The notes under the pieces were generated by a model. That model worked only from the letters and a program-made list of their open reading frames with translations. It ran no database searches and was not told the origin of the DNA. A program made the translations under genes and the position numbers. From positions 1 through 64,000 of the forward strand of contig JAWKHL010000002.1 of assembly GCA_041394845.1 (NCBI GenBank): a DNA stretch of 64,000 bases. The letters are read 5' to 3'. The first letter of the stretch is position 1. Each line of letters starts with the position of its first letter. Origin of the DNA: JAHCHG01 sp041394845. Lineage in GTDB: Bacteria > Acidobacteriota > Blastocatellia > Pyrinomonadales > Pyrinomonadaceae. Of the stretch, positions 33,445 to 40,825 are shown piece by piece.

Positions 33445-34038
33445 TCAACCTTCCGCAACGGTCAAAAAATTCTCCAGCATCCGCTCGCCGACCGAACCCG
33501 ATTTTTCCATATGAAACTGGGTGGCGTAAAAGTTCCGGTGGCGAACCGCCGCGCTGAAATCCAAACCGTAACGGCAGAGAGCGATCGTTTCCGCTCCCGC
33601 CTCGACGTAATAACCGTGAACGAAATAAGCGTAACAGTTTTCTTCCACTCCTTTAAACAGAGAGGAGCTCAAATCGAAAATATTGTTCCAACCCGTGTGC
33701 GGAACCTTCAAATCCTTCGTTTCAAAACGGCGAACCCGGGAAGGCAAAATTCCCAGACATCGGGTTTCATTTTCTTCGGAAAACTCGCACAAAAGCTGCA
33801 TTCCCAGACAAATCCCGAGGACCGGCTGCCCGAGATCCCTGATCGCTTCGTCCAGATTTTTCGAGCGCAAAAAACTCATCGCGCTCGACGCTTCGCCGAC
33901 GCCGGGGAAAATGACCCGGTCGGCATTTTTGAGAACCTCGGGGTCGTCGGTCAAAACCGGTTCGATCCCCAAACGATTGAGAGCATTGATCACCGACCGG
34001 ACGTTTCCGGCGTTGTATTTGACGACAGCGACTTTCAT
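33445..34038 (-). CDS. hisH: HisH, IGP synthase glutaminase subunit
   Basis: Class I glutamine amidotransferase of 197 residues that supplies ammonia to HisF. The oxyanion strand is FPGVGEASSAM, the nucleophile Cys is in GICLGMQLL (about residue 80), and the catalytic His/Glu lie in NFYATQFHMEKSG near 175-185. It starts MKVAVVKYNAGNVRSV at 34038, the ATG being the last unit of a TTTATCA-type heptad array. Length is normal. Confidence 0.95.
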   Translation of the reverse strand: MKVAVVKYNAGNVRSVINALNRLGIEPVLTDDPEVLKNADRVIFPGVGEASSAMSFLRSKNLDEAIRDLGQPVLGICLGMQLLCEFSEENETRCLGILPSRVRRFETKDLKVPHTGWNNIFDLSSSLFKGVEENCYAYFVHGYYVEAGAETIALCRYGLDFSAAVRHRNFYATQFHMEKSGSVGERMLENFLTVAEG

Positions 34039-34147
34039 TTATCATTTATCACTTACCATTTATCATTTTGATGACCCGCCGAGAACCAGCATTTTTAAGC
34101 CGACTCGTCAAAACCGCCGATCAATGGTCAATGATAAATGATAAATG
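34036..34147. repeat. Heptad inverted pair between hisB and hisH
   Basis: The left arm 34036-34068 (TTTATCA/TTTATCA/CTTACCA units) overlaps the hisH start codon. The right arm 34120-34147 (ATGATAA/ATGGTCA units) is its inverse; spacer about 50 nt. Confidence 0.8.
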
Positions 34148-34149
34148 CC

Positions 34150-35247
34150 TCACAGGCTCCCCTTGGTCGAGGGCAATTGATCGTTTGACCTGTCCCTTTT
34201 GACGGCCATTTTCACCGCCCGCGCAAAGGCCTTGAAGATGGCTTCGATCTTGTGATGCTCGATCATCCCTTCGGCCTTGATGTTCAGATTACACAAGGCT
34301 TTGTCGGAAAACGACTTGAAAAAATGAAAAAACATCTCGGTCGGCATCTTCCCGATCATCTCGCGCCGGAATTCGGCCTCCCAGACGAGCCAGTTGCGGC
34401 CGCCGAAATCGACCGCCACCTGCGCCAGACAATCGTCCATCGGCAAACAAAATCCGTAACGCTCCATTCCCCGTTTGTCCTTTAGGGCGAGGGCGAACGC
34501 TTCGCCCAGAGTGATGGCGACGTCCTCGATCGTGTGATGCTCGTCAACATCCAAATCCCCCTCGGCCTCGATCCGCAGATCAATTGACGCGTGCCGGGCG
34601 ATCTGTTCGAGCATATGATCGAAAAAAGCGATGCCGGTGGAAATCCCCGCCCGTCCCCGACCATCCAGATCGAGTTCGACCGAGATCGAGGTTTCTTTGG
34701 TTTCCCGCCGATGAAGAACGCGGCGCGGCGGCCATTTCAAGAATTCGTAGATCTCCCGCCAGCCGGTCGCCGCAAAGACGTTTTCCGGCGCTTCGAAATT
34801 GTCGTTTTTGATAAAAATGGCGCCCGCGCCGAGATTTTCCGCCAGATGCATATCGCTCCCGCGGTCGCCGATGACGAACGAATTTTTCAGATCATAACCG
34901 CCCGACAAATATCCGGTCAGCATTCCCGTGTTCGGTTTTCTGGTCGGTTTGTTCTCGCGCTCAAAACTGCGGTCAATGAACACCTGATCGAACCGGATCC
35001 CCTCGCCTTCGAGGGTTTCGAGCATAAACTGATGAACCGGATAAAAATCCTCTTCGGGAAAAGCCGGCGTTCCGAGCCCGTCCTGATTGGTCACCATCAC
35101 CAGTTCGTAATCGAGTTCGGCGGCGATCCGGCCCAGATAGCGGAAAACTCCGGGCAGGAATTTCAATTTTCGAAAACTGTCGATCTGAAAATCTTCGGGC
35201 TCTGAAATGAGCGTTCCGTCGCGGTCGATAAAAAGGATTTTTTTCAT
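34150..35247 (-). CDS. hisB: HisB, histidinol-phosphatase / imidazoleglycerol-phosphate dehydratase
   Basis: Bifunctional enzyme of 365 residues for steps 6 and 8. The N-terminal HAD phosphatase (1-165) has the nucleophile motif FIDRDGT (6-12), MVTNQDG and VIGDRGSD. The C-terminal IGP dehydratase (about 175-365) has the metal-binding patterns FFDHMLEQIARHA, DVDEHHTIEDVAI and FFHFFKSFSDKA. This fusion is best known from enterobacteria and Bacteroidetes. A short copy of its own first codons lies upstream at 35258-35273. Confidence 0.95.
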   Translation of the reverse strand: MKKILFIDRDGTLISEPEDFQIDSFRKLKFLPGVFRYLGRIAAELDYELVMVTNQDGLGTPAFPEEDFYPVHQFMLETLEGEGIRFDQVFIDRSFERENKPTRKPNTGMLTGYLSGGYDLKNSFVIGDRGSDMHLAENLGAGAIFIKNDNFEAPENVFAATGWREIYEFLKWPPRRVLHRRETKETSISVELDLDGRGRAGISTGIAFFDHMLEQIARHASIDLRIEAEGDLDVDEHHTIEDVAITLGEAFALALKDKRGMERYGFCLPMDDCLAQVAVDFGGRNWLVWEAEFRREMIGKMPTEMFFHFFKSFSDKALCNLNIKAEGMIEHHKIEAIFKAFARAVKMAVKRDRSNDQLPSTKGSL

Positions 35248-35273
35248 AATATCTCTCGATAAAAGGATTTTTT
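35226..35273. repeat. Partial duplication of the hisB 5' end
   Basis: CGATAAAAAGGATTTTTTT at 35226-35244 (hisB codons 1-7 plus a base) recurs with one base fewer in each run as CGATAAAAGGATTTTTT at 35257-35273, just upstream of the real start. It looks like a short local tandem duplication. Confidence 0.6.
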
Positions 35274-35274
35274 A

Positions 35275-35347
35275 GGGACGAGGGATGAGGGACGAGAGAC
35301 CAGAAAAAAATATAGCCCCATCACCTATCACCCATCACCTATCACCT
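35275..35347. repeat. Heptad inverted repeat between hisC and hisB
   Basis: The left arm 35275-35301 (GGGACGA/GGGATGA units) and right arm 35316-35347 (CATCACC/TATCACC units) are degenerate inverse arrays. The last hisC codons (ETGDR tail) and stop are in the right arm. Confidence 0.75.
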
Positions 35348-36390
35348 GTTTCAAATCTCCCCAACGCCCCCAGCAAACTCTCGTTCTCCTCCGGCGTTCC
35401 GACCGTGATCCGCAGACAACCGGCGCACAGTTCGACCCGTTGACGATCGCGGACGACGATCCCTTCTGCGAGCAGAAAACGGTAGATCGCCCCGGCATCC
35501 GTCGTTTTGACCAGAACAAAATTGGCGTCGGTCGGATAGACGCGCTCGACGATCCCGAGTTCTGACAAATCTTTGAACAGTTGATCGCGTTCCCGCAAAA
35601 TTTCGGCGATCGTCCTCTCGGATCGTTCCCGGTTTTCCAGCGCCTGCAAAACCGCTTCCTGAGCGATTCCGGAAACATTGTAGGGCGGCTTTACCTTGTT
35701 GAAAAGTTCGATCATCTCTTCGCTCGCAAAGGCCAGACCGACGCGCAGACCGGCCAACCCCCAGGCCTTTGAAAAGGTTTGCAGAACGACCAGATTCGAC
35801 AGTTCCTCGATCCGGTCGATCATCGAACCGACGCTCGAAAAATGAATGTAGGCCTCATCCACGACGACGATGCCGGGAAAACTTTCGGCCAGCGCCGTTA
35901 TTTCGCCGACCGGAAACGCGTTTCCGGTCGGATTGTTCGGCGAACAGATAAAAAGGATCTTTGAGCGGTCGCCGGTCGCCCGCCGGACGGCGCTCCGGTC
36001 GAGCCGGAAATCACCGGTCAGAGGCGCATCTTTGACCGCGACATCGTTGATCCCGGCCGAAACTTTGTACATCCCGTAGGTCGGCGGACAGATGATGATA
36101 TTGTCCCGCCCCGGACGACAGAAGATCCGCATCAGCAGATCGATCGCCTCGTCGCTTCCGTTGCCGACGAAAATCTGCGACGGTCTGACCCCTTTCATCT
36201 CCGCCATCTTTTCCCTGATCTTCGATTGCAAAGGATCGGGATAGCGATTGTAATCTTTGGGCAAAGGCGATCCGAAACTGTTCTCATTGGCATCGAGAAA
36301 AATCCGCGCTTCGCCGGCAAATTCATCTCGCGCCGAAGAATAGGGCGTCAACCGTCTGATATTTTCCCTTACCAAATTTTGAATGTTCAT
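35335..36390 (-). CDS. hisC: HisC, histidinol-phosphate aminotransferase
   Basis: PLP aminotransferase of histidine step 7, 351 residues. Seen are NENSFGSPLP, NGSDEAIDLLMR, CPPTYGMY, CSPNNPTGN, VVDEAYIHFS, the PLP lysine in TFSKAWGLAGLRVG, and the terminal RITVGTPEENESLL. The final five residues and stop arise from a heptad repeat. It is 69 bp after hisD and 87 bp before hisB. Confidence 0.95.
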   Translation of the reverse strand: MNIQNLVRENIRRLTPYSSARDEFAGEARIFLDANENSFGSPLPKDYNRYPDPLQSKIREKMAEMKGVRPSQIFVGNGSDEAIDLLMRIFCRPGRDNIIICPPTYGMYKVSAGINDVAVKDAPLTGDFRLDRSAVRRATGDRSKILFICSPNNPTGNAFPVGEITALAESFPGIVVVDEAYIHFSSVGSMIDRIEELSNLVVLQTFSKAWGLAGLRVGLAFASEEMIELFNKVKPPYNVSGIAQEAVLQALENRERSERTIAEILRERDQLFKDLSELGIVERVYPTDANFVLVKTTDAGAIYRFLLAEGIVVRDRQRVELCAGCLRITVGTPEENESLLGALGRFETGDR

Positions 36391-36399
36391 AAGTTTTTG

Positions 36400-36502
36400 C
36401 CACCGAGGCCGCAGAGTCCTTGAGGGTTCAGTTTCTGATCTTTCGCTTTGATTTTGCGGCTAAAAAATTTTCTCTGTGTTCTCTGTGCCCTCTTCTGTGG
36501 CC
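36400..36502. repeat. CTCTGTG-type heptad repeat at the hisD 3' end
   Basis: 36468-36502 is an array of TTCTCTG/TGTTCTC/TGTGCCC units that encodes the last residues of hisD. A degenerate inverse (GCCACCGAGGCCGCAGAG, near 36398-36416) lies before hisC. This type recurs at 54110-54198. Confidence 0.65.
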
Positions 36503-37779
36503 AGTGCTTTCAACCGGATCGAAACAGCCGTTCTATGAGCCTCAAGCCGTTCGGCCTCGGCCATCCGCTCGATCGTCGGCCCCAAATTTTCGATGCCTTT
36601 CGCGGTCAGTTTCTGAAATGTGATCTTCTTGACGAACGAATCGAGCGACACCCCGCCGCAACTTCGCGCATAACCGCCCGTCGGCAGAGTGTGGTTGGTG
36701 CCGGAAGCGTAATCGCCGGCCGCCTCGCACGAATAATTTCCGATAAACACCGATCCGGCGTTGATGATTCGGTCGGCCATCTCATCGGCGTTTTCCAGGG
36801 CCAGAATGAGATGTTCGGCCGCGTATTCGTTGAGCAGATCGAGCGCCGTTTCCTCATCTTCGACCAAAATCGCCCGGGAATTTTCGATCGACCGGGCGGC
36901 GATCTCCCGGCGCGGCAAAACTTCCAGCTGTTCTTCCAACTCCCGAACGCTCGCTTCGATAACGGCCCGATCGGTCGAAACCAGAAGGACCTGACTGTCC
37001 GGACCGTGTTCGGCCTGCGACAAAAGATCGGCGGCGACGAACGCGGGAACGCTCGCGCCGTCGGCCCAAACCGCCACTTCCGAAGGTCCGGCCGGCATAT
37101 CTATCTGAACGCCGAATCTGGTGATCTGCTGTTTGGCTTCGGTAACGAACTGGTTTCCCGGACCGAAGATCTTATCGACTCTGGGAACGGTCTCGGTTCC
37201 GAACCCGATCGCTCCGACGGCCTGGGCGCCGCCGATCTTGAAAACGCGCGTGATCCCGCACAGTTCGGCGGTGTAAAGGATAACGTCGTTGATCCGTCCG
37301 TCGCTATCGGGCGGCGAACAAAGAACGACCTCGCGGCACCCGGCCAGACGGGCCGGAACGCCGAGCATCAGGACGCTGGAAAAAAGCGGAGCCGTCCCGC
37401 CCGGCGCGTACAATCCGACCCGTTCGATCGGGACCGACTTGCGCCAGCAGAAAACTCCGTCGGTCGTTTCGACCCTCTCAAAACTCCCGCGCTGGGCGGC
37501 GTGAAATTTTTCGATATTGTCCAGCGCCACCCCGATCGCTTCCTTTAACTCTTCGGAAACGTTTTGCCGGGCATCGGCCATTTCTTCCGCCGTTACGGCC
37601 ATGTCTTCGAGTTCGACCCCGTCGAATTGCCGGGAACAATGCCGGACGGCCTCGTCGCCGTGGCGGCGGATGTCCTGCAGGATGTTGGCCACCGTCCGCT
37701 CCAAAAAGCGCGTGTCGAGCGACGGCCGGGCCAGGATCTCCGGCCAGTCTTTTCTTTTCGGGTATTCTATTATTTTCAT
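36460..37779 (-). CDS. hisD: HisD, histidinol dehydrogenase
   Basis: Zn-dependent enzyme that oxidises histidinol to histidine in two NAD+-linked steps, 439 residues. Marks are ERVGLYAPGGTAPLFSSVLMLGVPA, IFGPGNQFVTEAK, DMPAGPSEV, LSQAEHGPDSQVLLVS and PTGGYARSCGGVSLDSF. The final 12 residues (TEEGTENTEKIF) are encoded by a heptad array and extend beyond the usual end. The start MKIIEYPKRKDW lies 33 bp after hisG. Confidence 0.95.
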   Translation of the reverse strand: MKIIEYPKRKDWPEILARPSLDTRFLERTVANILQDIRRHGDEAVRHCSRQFDGVELEDMAVTAEEMADARQNVSEELKEAIGVALDNIEKFHAAQRGSFERVETTDGVFCWRKSVPIERVGLYAPGGTAPLFSSVLMLGVPARLAGCREVVLCSPPDSDGRINDVILYTAELCGITRVFKIGGAQAVGAIGFGTETVPRVDKIFGPGNQFVTEAKQQITRFGVQIDMPAGPSEVAVWADGASVPAFVAADLLSQAEHGPDSQVLLVSTDRAVIEASVRELEEQLEVLPRREIAARSIENSRAILVEDEETALDLLNEYAAEHLILALENADEMADRIINAGSVFIGNYSCEAAGDYASGTNHTLPTGGYARSCGGVSLDSFVKKITFQKLTAKGIENLGPTIERMAEAERLEAHRTAVSIRLKALATEEGTENTEKIF

Positions 37780-37812
37780 CTTTTTTTTCTCTCGAAAATC
37801 GCCGCTTGCATT

Positions 37813-38676
37813 TCAGCGGACCATCTGATCGATCGAAAGCACCAGAATGCCCTCGGCGCCTTTACTTTTCAATTTCTCGACTATCTCCCAAAAATCGTTT
37901 TCTTCGATCACCGTATGAACCGAACTCCACCCTTTTTCCGCCAGGGGCATGACGGTCGGGCTTTTGATGCCGGGCAAGAGTTCGATGATCTCGGGAAGTT
38001 TTTCGTCCGGCGCATTGAGCAGGATGTATTTGTTTCGCCCGGCCGACCCGACCGCCTTGATCCGGAACAAAAGTTTGTCGAGGATCGCCCGCAGATCGTC
38101 TTCCAGATGGGGCCGCGCCACCAGGACCGCCTCCGAACGAAAGATGGTTTCCACCTCTTTGAGGCCGTTGGAAAAAAGCGTGCTCCCCGAACCGACCAGA
38201 TCGCAAACCGCGTCGGCCAGTCCGATCGAGGGCGCGATCTCCACCGAACCGCTGATCGTATGGATCTCGATATCAACCCGGTTTTTCTCGAAAAACCGGG
38301 CGAGCGTTTTCGGATATGTGGTGGCGATGCGTTTGCCGGAAAGATCTTTCAAACTCCGATAAGGAAAAGATTTCGGGACGGCGATGGAAAGGCGGCAACG
38401 TCCGAAGCCGAGTTTTTCGACGGTTTTGATGGCGCGGCCCTCTTCGTTGATGACGTTCTCGCCGACGATGCCGACATCGGCCACCCGGTCTTCGACGTAT
38501 TGCGGAATGTCGTCATCGCGCAAAAAGAAGATCTCGAGCGGAAAATTCTGCGCTTCGGAGCGGAGTTTTCCCAGACCGTTGCCAAAACCGATCCCGCATT
38601 TTTTGAGCAGGCGAAGCGAACCTTCGCTCAGGCGTCCCGATTTTTGCAGTGCTATTTTTAACTTTTTCTCGTTCAT
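37813..38676 (-). CDS. hisG: HisG, ATP phosphoribosyltransferase (long form)
   Basis: First and feedback-controlled enzyme of histidine synthesis, 287 residues. The start MNEKKLKIALQKSGRLSEGS at 38676 matches family starts; the frame is open 14 codons further upstream without support. Seen are DVGIVGENV, RIATTYPKTLARFF, the PRPP loop CDLVGSGSTLFSNGL near 150-165, and a C-terminal ACT-like regulatory region (about 215-287, PSVMPLAEKGWSSVHTVI-like order). The length indicates the long form, which does not need HisZ. It heads the eight-gene operon; its promoter should lie in 38677-38925. Confidence 0.95.
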   Translation of the reverse strand: MNEKKLKIALQKSGRLSEGSLRLLKKCGIGFGNGLGKLRSEAQNFPLEIFFLRDDDIPQYVEDRVADVGIVGENVINEEGRAIKTVEKLGFGRCRLSIAVPKSFPYRSLKDLSGKRIATTYPKTLARFFEKNRVDIEIHTISGSVEIAPSIGLADAVCDLVGSGSTLFSNGLKEVETIFRSEAVLVARPHLEDDLRAILDKLLFRIKAVGSAGRNKYILLNAPDEKLPEIIELLPGIKSPTVMPLAEKGWSSVHTVIEENDFWEIVEKLKSKGAEGILVLSIDQMVR

Positions 38677-38925
38677 TTTAAAAACACAAAAAGCGCAGAA
38701 ACTTTTTTCAAAGTCCACGCCCGTCGAAACCCGTTTTGTTCTTGAAAATCTTGAGAGATAAGATCAGCCGGCGCAGAATGTCAGTGCCGGTAATGATGAA
38801 GATGATGAATGGAATTGATCGCTCTCAACATGGTTTTTTATATTTTCAACATATTGCCGAAACTTTTGCAAGCGGCGCTCGCAATAATTTATACTATTTT
38901 TTAATTTTGGGATTAATGCTCTGAA

Positions 38926-39132
38926 ATGAAAGAAAATAACCGGGATGAACTTTTACGGGAATACGGTCTGAGAGCGCAGAGATGTTTCGGCTGTCTGGTC
39001 GCCTTTCACCTGAAAGATATGTGGCTCGGCGAAGATGTCTCCTATTACTGCGAAAACTGCAAGGACGATTCGATGTTCCATTTTAAGGATTTCTCGAAAC
39101 TGCTCGACACGTCAAAATTGCGCGAAATGTAA
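38926..39132 (+). CDS. Small zinc-ribbon protein (68 aa)
   Basis: A short protein with two Cys pairs, C20-FG-C23 and C42-EN-C45, a typical zinc ribbon, surrounded by charged residues (MKENNRDELLREYGLRAQR at the start, FHFKDFSKLLDTSKL at the end). It starts 249 bp from the divergent hisG start and 27 bp before the FHA gene, so it probably shares that gene's transcript. I do not recognise a named family. Nucleic-acid or protein binding is the usual role of such ribbons. Confidence 0.65.
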   Translation: MKENNRDELLREYGLRAQRCFGCLVAFHLKDMWLGEDVSYYCENCKDDSMFHFKDFSKLLDTSKLREM

Positions 39133-39159
39133 AGATAAAGAAATCTCCTTAATTTTTCG

Positions 39160-40665
39160 ATGAAAAAAGCAACGCTTCATATTGAAACCCGCGATCAGCA
39201 AAAAACCGTTTCGGTCGAAGACGAGGTTTCCATCGGGCGAACCGACGCGGCGACGGTCGCTCTCGATGACGTCGGTCTTTCGCGCGTCAACACCACTTTT
39301 TTCCGGGACGGCGATCTGCTCCTGGTGGTCGATGAGGATTCGCTTAACGGGACCTTTCTGAACGGCGAAAAGGTCGGCAACCGTCCGACCCGCGTGCTTG
39401 ACGGCGACATCGTCAAACTCGGGCTGGAAACTTTTATCAGGGTCGAGATCGAAAGTCAGGCGACGGCGCCGGACACCGGCAAAAAATCGAATGCCGTTCC
39501 GGACGAAAAGCCGGACGGGAAAACAAAATCTCCGAAAGCGAAGCCCAAACCCCCGGCCCCCCAACCGCAAGGCGTCCCGATGTTCGTCAAACTGGCGGTC
39601 GTCTCTTCATTTTTGATCGTTCTTTTAGCCGGATTTACCATTCTTCTGATCAAGCTCAATCAGGAGCCGGGCGGAAACGGGGGCGGCGGAACGACGACCG
39701 GGCAGACCAGCAATTCGGACATTCCGGTCCGGGTGATCGATCCTTTGGGCGGCGGTGACGCCGATGACTGGGATGACATTCTGGCTTACTGGGACGTCAA
39801 AGAAGACGACATCAACCTGGCCGACGTCGATGCCATCACCGCTGATACCGGAGAAAGGGAAAATAAGGTCAATCTGAAGGTTTCGCTCAAGTTTTATCAG
39901 GAACAACTCGACCGGGCCAACCAGGCGCGGCCCAATTCGGGAATCAGACCGCCGGGAATGATCGTTCCGCCCGAACTCAGGAACGGCATCGGGGCTCAGG
40001 TTCAGAAAATCCAGGAGATGAAGCGGAACAATTACAAACTGCCTCTGGATTTTGCCGATCTGGCCGAAAAACGCCTGAACAGAAAACTGATCGAATTGCC
40101 GATGGCTACCGACAATTTCGTTCTGGACGTGGGCGGAAGTTCGAAAGGAACCCCGTTCACCGATTTCGAATATAACCGGAGTCCGCAGAGCGTTCCCATT
40201 CAGCCGGGTTCGCCCGATTATCAGATCCTTTCTCAACTGGCCGCCAATTTCGACGGGCAAAAATACGATCTGAACAACGACCGCGACCGCCAGCAAATGA
40301 AGATCCGACTGCTGAGAATGTTTCACCCGTCGGCCCGGCCGATCCTGGCGACTCTGGCCAAAAACTACCGGGAAAAATACAAATTGCCCCTGCGCGTAAC
40401 CTCGCTCTCGCGTTCGATGGAATATCAGATCGGCTTGAACAAGGGCAACTCCAATTCCTACGTCGTCCGCAACGCCAACGCCGTCCCGCCGCACACATCG
40501 GGTTGCACTTTCGACCTTTCGCGCCGGTATATGTCGGCCGAGGAGCAAAATTATCTGATGACGGAACTGGCCAAACTCGAACAGCAAAAGATCGTTGACG
40601 CTCTGATCGAATACGGCGGAAACCCGTGTTTTCACGTTTTTATCCTGGCCGGTTGCGACGTTTAG
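39160..40665 (+). CDS. Membrane protein with FHA domain and M15-like C-terminal domain
   Basis: A 501-residue one-TM protein. An N-terminal cytoplasmic FHA domain (about 1-95) with SIGRTD, SRVN and NGTFLNG binds phosphothreonine peptides in the family. A Pro/Lys-rich linker leads to a TM helix (about 147-170, LAVVSSFLIVLLAGFTILLI). The outer part ends in a domain (about 400-495) that resembles M15/VanY-type peptidases: RVTSLSRSMEYQ, H445-TSG-CTF-D452 (the HxxGxxxD zinc pattern) and a terminal FH pair. It may link a kinase signal to cell-wall work; that is inference. It is followed by a heptad inverted repeat. Confidence 0.8.
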   Translation: MKKATLHIETRDQQKTVSVEDEVSIGRTDAATVALDDVGLSRVNTTFFRDGDLLLVVDEDSLNGTFLNGEKVGNRPTRVLDGDIVKLGLETFIRVEIESQATAPDTGKKSNAVPDEKPDGKTKSPKAKPKPPAPQPQGVPMFVKLAVVSSFLIVLLAGFTILLIKLNQEPGGNGGGGTTTGQTSNSDIPVRVIDPLGGGDADDWDDILAYWDVKEDDINLADVDAITADTGERENKVNLKVSLKFYQEQLDRANQARPNSGIRPPGMIVPPELRNGIGAQVQKIQEMKRNNYKLPLDFADLAEKRLNRKLIELPMATDNFVLDVGGSSKGTPFTDFEYNRSPQSVPIQPGSPDYQILSQLAANFDGQKYDLNNDRDRQQMKIRLLRMFHPSARPILATLAKNYREKYKLPLRVTSLSRSMEYQIGLNKGNSNSYVVRNANAVPPHTSGCTFDLSRRYMSAEEQNYLMTELAKLEQQKIVDALIEYGGNPCFHVFILAGCDV

Positions 40666-40801
40666 CGATTTTAGATTTTAGATTTTGGATTTTGGATTCT
40701 TCAGGACTCTTGATCTTTGTTTTACTCAATAAATCAAGATTTAAATGACTCCATTTGATTTCAAACAAATCCAAAATCCAAAATCTAAAATCCAAAATCG
40801 C
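40665..40801. repeat. Heptad inverted pair between FHA and NorD-like genes
   Basis: The left arm 40665-40698 (GATTTTA/GATTTTG units) and right arm 40767-40801 (AATCCAA/AATCTAA units) are near-perfect inverse arrays of about 34 bp around a 68-nt spacer. The left arm starts at the last base of the FHA gene stop codon. Confidence 0.9.
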
Positions 40802-40825
40802 CCTAAAAGTTGTTAAACTAAAAAC

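Noticed and set aside
30887..35347. CRISPR-like appearance of repeated short units
   Set aside because: Units are 7 bp, degenerate and contiguous, without unique spacers of constant size; no cas gene is present.
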